From: Neelides folsomi
Taxonomy: Eukaryota > Arthropoda > Collembola > Neelipleona > Neelidae
NCBI GenBank assembly: GCA_034687125.1
Contig: JAQGBZ010000024.1
Location: 62,001-126,000, forward strand
Length of the DNA stretch: 64,000 bases
Direction: 5' to 3'
The first letter of the stretch is position 1, and each line of letters opens with the position of its first letter. Positions 1 to 10,839 of this stretch are shown here, in pieces. The position numbers were made by a program, and so were the translations under genes. The notes under the pieces were generated by a model. The model did not search any database. It worked only from the letters and a program-made list of their open reading frames with translations, and was not told where the DNA came from.

Positions 1-447
1 TTTCAGTTATTCGCATTTTTATTTATCTGTTCTTTGTCGCATTCTAGTGGTTGTTTTATTTGCAAAATTATAAATTCAAAGGTTTTACAAGGAGTGCCTC
101 GTCTGGCGCTACATCATCTTGTGCAAAAAAACATTGCCAAAATCCACTCTATGCAATATTTGTAGATGAACTCAAAGAAGCCTCCTTTGTCATGCTTTAA
201 AATTGGTTAACTTAAATATTTACTAATAATGCTTACTAAATGCTCTTACTAAATGTTTGCTTCCTTATGCTTTTATGCTTTGGTATTTGCAATTCGATTA
301 AACAAAATGATCAAATAATGTAATTCAGAAATTGTTAAAAGTATTCGATTTATTTTTTGCTTTCGTTTTTAAATATTCGATTTCGATTCTTTTCAATAAT
401 AATATTTGTTATTTCAAAATGATCTTATTCTACACTTTGCATTAGTC
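1..447. other. AT-rich spacer, no gene seen
   Basis: AT-rich sequence downstream of the carotenoid oxygenase gene. I find no splice-bounded coding segment, RNA gene or repeat here; the left edge of the window cuts through it. Confidence 0.6.
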
Positions 448-453
448 TTTATT
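448..453 (-). terminator. candidate poly(A) signal of the carotenoid oxygenase gene
   Basis: TTTATT on the + strand reads AATAAA on the - strand, about 250 bases past the stop codon of the carotenoid oxygenase. It is the best hexamer I see at a sensible distance. In sequence this AT-rich a chance match is quite possible. Confidence 0.4.
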
Positions 454-702
454 ATTAAGAGATATTCTTATATTTACAAATAATTAATAAAAATAAGTAA
501 CATAAATAAATAGGATAAAACATTGTTAATAAAATGGTAATCAAACACATTAATAATAAAAACAATAAAAAAAGCATCAATTGCATATTGATTTTATGCA
601 TTGTAAAATTTGCATATTGATACAAATTTGCATTAGGATATTTGGCATTGTTGGATAATTGATCGATAGGATTTCCAATAACTGGAATTGAGCCGTTGTG
701 AC

Positions 703-2416
703 TCAATTCATGAAAAGGCCATGGAAAGCAATAGGGATGTGTGCTTTGAATTGAGCTCTTCCGAGTTCCTCCATGGTAGTGGCGTCGAGGACGAGAAGAA
801 AATCATTGGCACCCGGCCGGGTGTCTGTAACTGCGGATATCAAAACTCCATCATCTTCCCTTATTCCACCAGGCTTGGGGATGAATTGCGGTTCTCCAGG
901 AAATGTTCCGGTTTCCTTCCAAACGACCGTCTCGTTTTTCTTTGCATCGTATTTCATGATCGAATGCAAGAAAGCTCCGCTCATGATCCCAGCTGAATAC
1001 AAGTAGGAGTATTTCTTTCCTTGGTACTTCTTATTAATAATCGGCATCTCGATCCCTTCCTCGGTGAGGATCTGTGGAGCGACTGTGATTGAGTCTCCGG
1101 TTCTAACAGCCGTCGCGTCGCTTTTGACTGCAACGAGATCCACTCCCTCAGGAGTGTTCTTGAGATCCACCAAGGGAAGAACGTAACGATGGACAGCGGC
1201 TTTTGACTTTTGCTCCATTTTCCCATCTCTGAGGTCAGCAATATAAAGGGAGTCAAACATCTCAGCATTTTCATATGAATTAATGTCCAGCACAATTTGG
1301 TCATTTTCTTCATAGGCATTGACCATGTGGAGAAAGAAAAAGGGATCTTTGGACATGTATTCTGTTTTCAACACTTTTCCAGTCTCTTTTTCAATGACCC
1401 AGAATTTGTTCCGTGTGCCTTCCCGCCATGTGAGGTATTCGTTAAAAGAGGGATTTTTCATGTAGCAGAGAGCGGCCTTCTTGATGTCCATCACATAGGG
1501 CTGTTCCACAAAGACGATGTATTTTTTGGTCATGGCGAAGGAATGGCAATAGCTGAGCATGCCTGAGAATGCAAAGCTGGAGGGAATGGAACAAATGATT
1601 TTGGCCTTTCCCATCAAATTCTTTGAGCTTTGATTGCTAGCTGGGGCCGGGATTTTGAAAATGTTGTACTTGAGGCCGGTAATGACGCTGAAGCCGATGT
1701 TGTACATGGTGCCGTCGGTGTCGCGGAGACAATGGGCTGAGGCCACATTGCAGCCGAAAAATTTGTTCACGTCGCACTTGTCCCCGACGCAAGAAAGAGA
1801 GCATGGGTCGATTTGGCGGAAGAAGTTCGTCTCGCTTGTAGCATAGACATCCTCACCGAGTTGGAAAAGATTCACCGAGTCATTGTCAGTCAGCTCGATG
1901 GGCATGATAGCAGAGAGAAACCGGGAGAACATTGATTTGTTGGGATCCTTGAACGCTCGAGTTCCGAATTCTGTAAGGACAGGCTTCCCGGCCTTTTGGG
2001 ACCGTAAGTAGGCGTCGGATTGGAGGAACTTCTTCTCAAACCGAACAATGTCTCCTTCAATGATGAATTTCGAGAGGATCGCATATCCGTCGAAAAAATG
2101 GTTCATTGTGAACCCGGAATTGAAGTCCCATAAACCCGGACCTGTTCGGAGAAACGTTCCTTTGATCCACTCAGGAACTTTGCCTGTTAAAAATGAAAAC
2201 CAATTTAGGATTAGATTTAGGAAAAATCAATAAGAAAACCTTAATACTACCACAAGTAAATAATAGAAAGACTTTTAGATAGAAAGTAATTATTATTAAA
2301 AAAAATCCAAAACAAAAATAATAAGAAGAAAGTTATTTACCGTTGATTTGAGCAATTTCAGGCTTTGTCAATTCTTCAGTTGACCGGAAAAGTTTTTCAA
2401 GTTGAAGTTCCGGCAT
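703..2416 (-). CDS. carotenoid cleavage oxygenase (BCO/NinaB/RPE65 family)
   Basis: Two coding exons on the minus strand: 2416-2341 (starts MPELQLEKLF, phase 1 end) and 2183-703, with a 157-base GT-AG intron. The product is 518 residues, normal for the family. These non-haem iron enzymes cleave carotenoids, or isomerise and cleave retinyl esters, to make retinoids; NinaB supplies visual chromophore in flies. The four iron-binding histidines are all visible at about residues 176 (ASAHCLRD), 239 (SYCHSFAM), 311 (FLHMVNAYEE) and 513 (IAFHGLFMN at the C-terminus), spaced as in vertebrate BCO1. The N-terminal PEWIKGTFLRTGPG and FFDGYAIL motifs are also typical. The usual PDPCK motif is replaced by KDPNK near residue 104, so the cysteine often lipid-modified in relatives is absent. 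Whether it is a true NinaB, BCO2 or RPE65-like enzyme cannot be decided from motifs alone. No signal peptide is visible; a cytosolic or membrane-associated enzyme is expected. Confidence 0.95.
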
Positions 2417-5400
2417 TTTGATCAATAATAATTATTTAACACAATTAAACGTACAAGTAAACTTGTAATTTGATTAAATGAACCTTAAAAACTCGCAAGA
2501 GTCCTAAAGGTTCACAAAACGTATATTTAAGTCTTAACAACTTGTGGTTTGAAACTCTATTTAAATGATGAGTCGAAGAGATAGGCAATGTGAGTTGCTA
2601 TTGGAGTTGCTTCCTTTCCCAAAGGATTGCATTCAATGATTGTCCACTGGTCCTTGTGGTACTCCTTTTATACACTTCAGACATCCAGAGTAAAACCTCG
2701 AAGCTACGTCATATGAATTTTCCATCTCAATTAGCTGGGTCTTTACCACTGGATCATTCGTGTGGGATCTCCTAATGCTGGAGGTGTGTGGGGAGTATCA
2801 TAAAGTGAAAAGAGCATGTTTACCTGCCATACAACATGTGTATTATATACAAACATGATATTCCTTCGAGGTTGTAGATCTCGCTATGGCCATTAAAAAC
2901 AGTTTTTCTTTCCTAAGACGTCACCACACTGTATTCAACAAAGAGGGGAATCTTGTTTTTTAAGAGTAGCCTTACCAGCGGAAGCTCCAATTCTTCACCC
3001 TCATCTGGTATTTACGCCAAATAAACTAACTATAAGTAAGCAAAGGGAAAGCCGTAAAAAAATCTCTAATATAATTCCGTGATTGATCTATAAGATCTAA
3101 GATCTCTAATAAGGATTTTTTTTATTTTCCTTCACGTACGATGAAATTAATGAGTTGGTGATTTGCTGGGGGAAATTAAATGTTTAACGTATTTATTTTC
3201 TTTGCTTGGATGGGGACTTTTCTTATTCTCCAAAATTTGTAATTCTGCCATTGACCTTCAGGTTTTCTAACTTAATCACACACCAGAGTCACACTGGTCC
3301 TTTCCATTTACATACTAACAAAGGGGATTTTTGTTATAAATCTCTTAGAATATATAATGTAAAGGATGTGTTATTAAATACAATTATAAAAATCTTTAAA
3401 TTGCTCAGAATTTTTATTGCATTTTATTACTTATCTTATTAAAAAGTTCCATAATTATAAAAGTACATAATTATACCAACCTTTATTAATTAGATCGATT
3501 TATAAAGCATTGTAATTATCCTATCTTGAACGTTTTGAGCCACCACTCATCCTATGTTTTTTTATTAAGATATCATGCTAATTCTCAGAATCGGATTCAG
3601 ATTTACATCTACTTTTTTATTTTAGGGAAAAAACCCACGATTACATAATTTTAAATACCAATATACGAGTATCTGTATTTACCCGTATATTGTATCACTT
3701 TATAAACTTATTAGCACGTAAAGCTAATATACTTATAGTGTTATGTACTTAGCACGTATTAAATAGATATAAAAATAAGAAAATGAAGTTCAACATGAAC
3801 TTGATCTTACAAATTGTGCATCTCGGCATTTAACAATGCCAATAAGATAAAAGTATGAGCTTTAAGGCGTTTTATATATATATTATCATGGAATGGTGTT
3901 TATCAAGACAATTTGTACTTCCCCACCACAACCTGTTCTATGGTCAAGTTTATCCCACGAGGGAAACCCCGTATAAATTAGCATCAAGTTTGGTAAAAAT
4001 CTTAACAAATTACTGAATTCAAATGCGATTAATGCACGTACAGAAGTACAGAGTACATTGGTAAATACATGTAGAAGGTGGAACACGGTTTTTACGTGGG
4101 TTTTACATACAATCATATAAAGATTCCGATCAATTAATTTTCTGTTAAATAAAGATGTTTGCATTTATGTGAACAAAAAGTAGTAAAGTAGTTGAGCATT
4201 TTTGACTAATAAAAGATCAAAATAAATCAGGGCCGACACTCTTAAGCTTTATTTCATTAAGTTGCAAATAAATCATTTTTTGTTAGAAAAACCCAAAACG
4301 ATTTTAAATCTTTACACGTTCTCTATACTATAAGGATTTGTTGAATTTAAATGAAAAAGATATATATTATAATGTAGGTATTAAAGCTATCAACATTTGA
4401 ATATAAAATAAATTGACTCTGGAAAAAATTAAATGCTTTGAGAGTATTTAGTAGCGATAAGTATTTTTTACCATAAATCAAGATTCTCCGTTCTCCAAAT
4501 GTTATTCAGCATTCCATGAATACTTTATTTTATAACTTATATAATATTTTCAAGTTGTACAAAATATGATTTGATGAAGAAAAAGCGCTCGATTCATTAT
4601 AAACAATCCACAAATCAATCTAATGAAAAGAAAGCTTGATGCATAAAAACATTCTGTTTGGGATATTTTATTCTGGAGATTTGGGTTTTACTAAGTGAAT
4701 GTCAATCATTGGCTTTTTTGAGTAGATTTATTTATTTGTTGAGAAATTTTTTCTGTAACTCATTTTCTAGTTTGAAAAATCAAAAGTGAAATTCAGATCA
4801 TAAAGCCACTAACGTATGCATGCATGTATTTATGTACGAATGTTTTTTTATAACAAGACTCATATAAAATTAATTGATGTATGTATTAATTAGCGTTCTA
4901 CAATATTATGCGTCTGCTTTGTATGTATGTATGTCAGTCAGGTACTCAAAGTAATGAAGTTAGTGTTTCATAAAGATTTAGCAATTAGAAAAGTAGACGG
5001 GCTATTTTTGGAATATTCTTCGACGCTTACCTTAATTACTTATTTCCTTATTAATCAATGAAATGTGAAAGTCAATTCATCTCTCAATGTAGCACAACAT
5101 ATTTCATTATCATTAATAAAGTGTCATATATTACCATTCAAACTTCCTCTATCAATATCTATATTAATGACAATGACTCAAATAAAATATATTTTCACCA
5201 TCGGCTACTTTATTTCCCTTAGTAAATTCTTCCTCTAGGTAAATGTTAGTATCAGGAGAATATTGAAAGTAGGTAAGCATTTTTACTCGTATGTGACATG
5301 TAAATTGGTTATTCAATGGTTTTATGGTGACGTGAATTTAACATTTAGGTATTTTACACTTCCGCATTTTAAGGATAACTTGTCCTTATGTCCCTGTAAC

Positions 5401-5767
5401 CAATTACATTTATTACATGAGCATGATAAAGTTTAATACTTGTAGAGTATTGGTATAACCGATTTTATTGTTCAGACAGCACATCCTGGTATGGTGGCTG
5501 ATAATGATAATTAATACTTATTATGTATTTTAATTAAATACAAATCTACTAACTTTAAGTACACAGTACACAATGGCAATAACAATTCTAACTCGAAACA
5601 ATTTAATTAATGTTTTAATTAGGATCAATGAAAGCCAGAAAATGTTTGAAATATATTTATTTTTCACGATTTTAAACAAACATTTACAAACGACGAGAGG
5701 AGAGCTCACGGATATAAACGCATGCTATGTATAATAAAAATTATTTACATGAATTTATAAAATGTGT
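2417..5767. other. intergenic, no gene seen
   Basis: AT-rich stretch between the carotenoid oxygenase start and a small inverted-repeat element. It should hold the oxygenase promoter just above 2416, but I see no clear TATA box or initiator. Open frames here are short, lack plausible splice borders and have no recognisable motif. A small hairpin occurs near 3658-3700. Confidence 0.6.
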
Positions 5768-5912
5768 GTATTCTCCGTTACCAGTTAGCTGCGGACTTCG
5801 CGGTTTTGAAAAACAGAAAAACACGTGATTTTCTAAGGTTCGATTTCATTGTAAATCAATTGAATATTTCTCGCGAAAAAAACCGCGAAATCAAGTGGTA
5901 ACGGAAAATACG
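5768..5912. mobile_element. small TA-flanked inverted-repeat (MITE-like) element
   Basis: The left arm (about 5771-5806) carries TTCTCCGTTACCA and TTCGCGGTTTT; the right arm (about 5879-5909) carries their reverse complements, AACCGCGAAAT and TGGTAACGGAAAA. The left arm has about eight extra bases between the two blocks. A TA dinucleotide lies on each outer edge, as expected for target duplications of Tc1/mariner-type elements. There is no coding capacity. The family is an inference from the TA and the repeat ends; copies elsewhere in the genome would be needed to confirm mobility. Confidence 0.5.
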
Positions 5913-6690
5913 TATCTAACATTGAGTAAATCAGTTAAATGAGGTGTTCTTTTAATCATTCGAGAAGATGAAAAGGAATTGCCCATAGTTAGATAAAATG
6001 CAAAAACAATTGAAAGCTTTTATGAAATTGAATTTGATTATTAAGGAAAGGATCAATAAAAGTATTAATGTTACCTTTTGGATTATTGGGCCAGGTAATC
6101 TATACTTAATAATTTTACAATTTAATATTTTACAATTTTTTGGAATAATACTATACAACTTTTATATAAATAAATATTTTCTACTCGATTCCACAATAAA
6201 AGTACATTTTATTGCGTAGAACGATGGTTCAAATCCTAAATCGATAAACAAAGAAATTTCATAACAAAAAGATTAATTCCTTATTAGGTTCCATATAAAT
6301 ATTTGAAATCCATATAACATATTTAATTAAATATTTAATTGTGTAGAGTATGTAAATATGTCTCTCTTTCTGACTGATGCTGATTTCAGGATTCGGGTGC
6401 AATTACTATGCATGATATGTTACATATAATGTATGAATGATGTATTTATATCTATGATAAGTGTTACTCATTCTCATCTTGTACAAAATAGAAAAAGTTT
6501 TATGTTTAAAGTTTCTCTCCAGGCCAGAGAAATGCACACACTTGTAGCTTGCGCCTTTCCCTCAACCCGAAGAGCAGAATCGTGCGTGGGGGTGAAATTC
6601 TCCTTTTCACTGGAGAAATCGTTCTTCTCCGTCATCCTCCTCCAGAACTCCTTACAACAGATTTACGTCTTTAACCCTCTCAACTATTTA
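5913..6690. other. intergenic, upstream of the neuropeptide gene
   Basis: AT-rich sequence passing at about 6.5 kb into a less AT-rich patch next to the presumed first exon of the NPLP1-like gene. The promoter of that gene is expected here, but no core element is clear. Confidence 0.5.
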
Positions 6691-6699
6691 AGCAAACTT

Positions 6700-6791
6700 T
6701 CCTGGTTTGATTGATTCAGTCGGGAGAAAGCTCTGTTTCAGGTCCACTGGAATTGCCCGCAGCAATCAAGTGAAAACAATACTTCGTTCCA
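6700..6791 (+). other. possible 5' untranslated exon of the NPLP1-like gene
   Basis: A moderately GC-rich patch ends in a good splice donor (CCACTG|GTAGGT at 6791/6792), and a good acceptor (CTTTTAG|ATTTTC) lies at 7057/7058 just before the first coding exon. This suits a non-coding first exon and an intron of about 266 bases. The transcription start is not visible, so the left edge is a guess. Confidence 0.3.
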
Positions 6792-7093
6792 CTGGTAGGT
6801 TTGATTAATTTCTAAACCTTGTACAATATAAGTTTATATTTAGTTAAGTTACTTAAATATGATCTTACTTGTACAATGAAATTCATTTTGATCATTAAAA
6901 GGGCTTTAATTGCAAAAGTTATGCGGTTGAAGTTTTCCTCGACAAACTTTTATTTGTTCAAGGAGTTTAATCAATCAGGAGAGATTTGATCTCAAGGTTT
7001 ACGACTTGAAGGCATTGCATTACAAAATTACAAATAAATAAGAAACTTGTCTTTTAGATTTTCTTCCGAAATCTTTCTTGATTTGTGGAGGAG

Positions 7094-9738
7094 ATGGATG
7101 TCCTTGGTCTTCAATCCAGGAGAGTTGGAAGTTCGTCAATTAAAATGTTCTGGTTTCAATTTACATTTCTTCTCCTCTTTTCCCACAAGGTTTGTGACTT
7201 CTTTTTATTACTTTTTCTTATAATTGAACCAATCGAGATTTTAACTTTTTATAATTTCATATTATTTTCTCAATCTTTCCAAAAAATTGTCCATGAGTTA
7301 ATATAACCATATTTTTTGTATTTTAAGAATCTCGAATTTAAAATTTTTATAAATACTACAATAATAAGTATAAAGTCCAAGTTCAAATAAAACCAGAAAT
7401 TCAAGAATTAGAGGATGTATTTTATTACAAAATAATGTGAACGTTTCTGACAAATAGATTAAATACAGATATGAGAATTTAATTTTCCAAATTCGAACTA
7501 ATGAGTGTTTAATTAAATATGAAATTTTGAGGAGCAATTTCATTCATTGACCTTTGAAGGAAATAATGTGTGAGAGCGTAGAGGTAAAAAGAAATAATGA
7601 GATTTCCAGCTCTTCCTAGTTGAGTCTGGGCTTTCCAATTTTTTAAATGGATCATAATTGAGGCAAATGCATCATACTGTTCATGGTGTTTACCAAACAT
7701 ACGTCAAGCTCAAAAGTTAATAGTTTTTTGTAAATATTACAGTCAAGTCTTTTGGCCTTGTCAACCCGAATTCAGATATGTTTTAACATCAAACATCCTA
7801 TCTAATATAATTAAATAATTTTCAATGCATAATGTGCTCCAGTATATCCATATCTTGCTCCCAAGCTCACGTTCACGCAACCTTTTCCATCAAGGTTTAT
7901 GTGTTTTTTTCAGAATTTCACAGCCAAAAGACTTATGTATTAAAAATGCTGAAATAAGTAGGACTAATGCTCTTATTTTCTGACAATTATATTACCAGGC
8001 TTTACCAACATGTTTTTTAAAATTGATAATGTCTGATAATAAATATGAATGATATAAAGTTTAAAATTTTTATAAATCTAAAATATACATAGAATGCATA
8101 CAAAAACCATTAGTTGTAAATAGCCAAATACATAACAATGAAATGTTTATCTTGTCCAAGAAGAATAATTAACTACTTATTACATATAATTATGTATGCA
8201 TCTAATGGAACATGCTCGTTTTTGATCATATAAATTCCCATATAATAAGTGCTATGTTATTAAAGCTAGATGCTTTTATATTCTTATCAAACATCCCAAT
8301 GTATGAATATTAATTATACAGACAGTATAATAAAAGATAGTGATACTGACAAGAGCATTATTCAACTTCTTTGTATGGGAATTTCTTTTATGTTAACAAT
8401 GCAGATAAGCCGAGTTTCATCTGTTGAAGAAGACTACAACATCTTGTCTGATTATGAAGATGATGCAAACGGAGAAAAATGGGGAGAATTTTCCGAGGCA
8501 AAAAGGCACGTCGGATCACTCGCTGCATATTCTGGTGTACGGAATTTCGGAAGGACTGGGCGAACCAACGGAGGAATGCAAATAAAGGATTCAGACTCAA
8601 TCACCACCAACGAGGAGAGAAATGCCGAGGAGGAAATTGAGGCTAAAGGCAAACGGTTCTTAGGTAATCTCCTTTTTAATGAAAATAAAATTGAAAATGT
8701 CATTTATGTACCACAATCCTCTATACTAACTAAATAAATGTTCTAACTCAACGTAAGTGTGCATAAAACTGAAAGAGAGCAAATTCAAGATTTGGAAATA
8801 ATATGGAGACCAATAGAGAAAGAGATTTAAGGGATTTGATGAAATGGAGAGCAATAATCCACCAGATTTCATTGCAACCACGAATAGCCTCTTTTATCTC
8901 ACTCAAAGTGTCTACATTAATAAACATTTTCAACCTAACTGATGAGATTATGGTAATAAATCACAGCTGAGAACGTTCAATGAGCTCAACCCTTTCTTCC
9001 TTGTGGGTGGAAAAGGGCAGATGTGAAATAGAAAGAGAGAGAGAGAGAAATGAGCAAAATGACTCATGACCGCAAATGGGAAAAGGAAGGAAAAGGGAAA
9101 TAATAAATCCGAGTTAATGGGCGCGGAAAAATACGCCTTAAGGGAAAAGAAGGACCAACTTGATGTTTTAATAGGATTCGCCCCAAATGGTGTAAATTAG
9201 AGAAGATGAAACCTCCGGCTGGAGTTAAAACCACTAAAACCAGTGGCCCAAAAGCTTATATAGTATTTTAGGTGTTAAGTGCTCAAGTCATAATAAGATC
9301 AACATTAAGTAATATTTTCCTCATGTGCGGACAAATCTTTTTATGGGAGAATCTCTTACTCAAAGAACTCGATCTAAGATTTCGATCCAAGGGTTAGAAC
9401 TTGGGTTGAACTTTAACTCCCGTACTTTCGCCCCCTTATGACATTTTGTCCGGACAATAAGACAAGGAGGGAAGAACGGGAAGGAGCAAGGGAGGGAGGA
9501 ATAATGAATTTTTCTCTTTGATATATCAGGATCTATGGCGAGGAGCGGGTGGTTCCCGAGACAGTTCCGGGGATTTATGGAGCCACAATGGGAGAAACGG
9601 CACATCGGAGCCATCGCTCGCCTCGGTTGGGGCCCATACAACCAAAGGAACCGGATGGACGGAGAAAGCTTCAAGAGAAATGTCCAGTCCCTCAGAAGGA
9701 ATAAAGTTCGTTGGGGTGGAGGTGAAGATAACTCTTAA
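7094..9738 (+). CDS. Nplp1: NPLP1-like neuropeptide precursor
   Basis: Three coding exons: 7094-7189, 8405-8663 and 9530-9738, joined in phases 0 and 1, giving 187 residues. A hydrophobic signal sequence (MFWFQFTFLLLF, residues 18-29) follows the first methionine; translation may instead start at Met18 (7145), leaving a cleaner signal peptide. Dibasic KR sites at 65-66, 115-116, 141-142 and 167-168 release peptides beginning HVGSLAAYSGVRNF (followed by Gly-Arg, so possibly amidated), FLGSMARSGWFPRQF, HIGAIARLGWGPYNQ and NVQSLRR. The repeated aromatic/His-(V/I/L)-G-(S/A)-(L/M/I)-A-R start is the hallmark of NPLP1 peptides in arthropods, which are secreted from neurons. Acidic spacers separate the peptides. 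The second intron splits the third peptide (FLG|SMARSG). The assignment rests on peptide motifs, signal sequence and processing sites; the number of peptides is lower than in many insects, so a missed exon is possible. Confidence 0.85.
7190..8404 (+). other. first coding intron of the NPLP1-like gene
   Basis: GT-AG intron (CACAAG|GTTTGT to ACAATGCAG) of about 1.2 kb, phase 0. AT-rich, with no convincing extra peptide exon. Confidence 0.75.
8664..9529 (+). other. second intron of the NPLP1-like gene, with GA microsatellite
   Basis: GT-AG intron (TTCTTAG|GTAATC to ATATATCAG) in phase 1. It holds a (GA)n run at about 9034-9048 and purine-rich strings (GGAAAAGGAAGG-like) near 9.08-9.1 kb and 9.46-9.5 kb, resembling in texture the long sprint intron. 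Confidence 0.75.
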
Positions 9739-10181
9739 CTCACGCGAATCCCTCAATATCCGGACCTCGGTTAGGGGAACCGATATCTTATAGAGATCTT
9801 ATATTGCTACAGTCCTTGTTTATTTATGGTTCCCTTTATGCTCGACAATTTCGGAGTAACTTATTGTAACAGCCTCTTTAGCCATTATGTGCTTTTTTAC
9901 AAATAATTTTCTCAACTTTATTACCTGGATAATTTCTACCTTTTAATTAATTGCGTTGTCCATTAAATCTACCCTAAAACATGAAAGCAAATTAACTTCC
10001 TTTTAGTACATAATTGAAACTATCTAAATTATGATACATATTTGTAGAATACACTACTTGTAGTTGTAGTAAGATATAAATACTAAATAAAATATGTATA
10101 AAATCTTAACTGCAAAGGCATAAATTACAATAAAAATGTCAATAATTTTGTTAAATACCTAAAATGTGTATTATAAATACA
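9739..10181. other. NPLP1-like 3' region, AT-rich
   Basis: Downstream of the neuropeptide stop codon. An AATAAA at 10086-10091 could be its poly(A) signal. Nothing else recognisable. Confidence 0.45.
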
Positions 10182-10839
10182 TACTAAAGCCTATTCTTTC
10201 CTTGAGAAACACTTTTAAAATCTTCTTGTAATTACTTCTTTATCGTTCCAATTTTTACATCGAAATGTCCATCTGTTAGTCAATTACATTATATTTAGTC
10301 AAATTAAAGGTTAGCTCGCCTTATAATATAATGGTCAAGCTATTTAATCCATAACTTGAAGACATCGTAAAGGCCTACTTTAATTCAAAACTCTACCCAT
10401 AATTAAAAAGTTATAATGAAGAGTTTGTACACGATATTTTTAAAGACAATTAATCTATGTAGGATAAGTGAAATTCAAATTGAAGTAATGTTATCGGCAA
10501 AACTTTTAAGATAAATTGGATGAGATGAATTTTACTCCCTATGCCTCGTTGAATTTTAATTATACTAATGATCGTTAATAAAATATCGTGGCTAAACTTT
10601 TCTATTTTAACTTTTTTATAATGGGTAGTAGAGTTTTGAATTAAAGTAGACTTTTACCATGTCTTCAAGTTATGGATTAAATAGCTTGACCATTATATTA
10701 TAAGGCGAGTTAACCTTTAATTTGACTAAATATAATGTAATTGACAAACAAATGGACATTTGGATGTAAAAATTGGGACGATAAACAAGCAATTACAAGA
10801 TTTTAAAAGTGTTTCTCAAGGAAAGAATCGGCTTTAGTA
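10182..10839. mobile_element. 658-bp foldback element with ~258-base inverted arms
   Basis: The sequence from 10182 to about 10440 recurs as its reverse complement from about 10581 to 10839 with few mismatches and small gaps, leaving a unique centre of about 140 bases. The outer ends read TA-CTAAAGCC and GGCTTTAG-TA, so a TA flanks each end, as for Tc1/mariner-type or other TA-targeting elements. No open frame of note lies inside, so this is a non-autonomous foldback/MITE-like element. The arms remain very similar, suggesting a fairly recent insertion or continuing arm correction. RNA from it would form a long hairpin. Confidence 0.75.

Noticed and set aside
5820-5880. Possible structured RNA in the centre of the small inverted-repeat element
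   Set aside because: The pairing is explained by the element's terminal inverted repeats; no independent stem or known RNA motif is visible.
6219-6245. GGTTCAAATCC string resembling a tRNA T-loop
   Set aside because: The flanking bases do not form a T stem, and no acceptor or D arm pairs at the right distance.
8388-8703. Two minus-strand frames opposite the neuropeptide exon
   Set aside because: They are antisense shadows of the coding exon at 8405-8663, with no motifs and no splice context.
9360-9793. Several overlapping frames on both strands near 9.5 kb
   Set aside because: Only the frame ending at 9738 joins the upstream peptide exon in phase and shows KR-bounded peptides; the rest are shadows of it.
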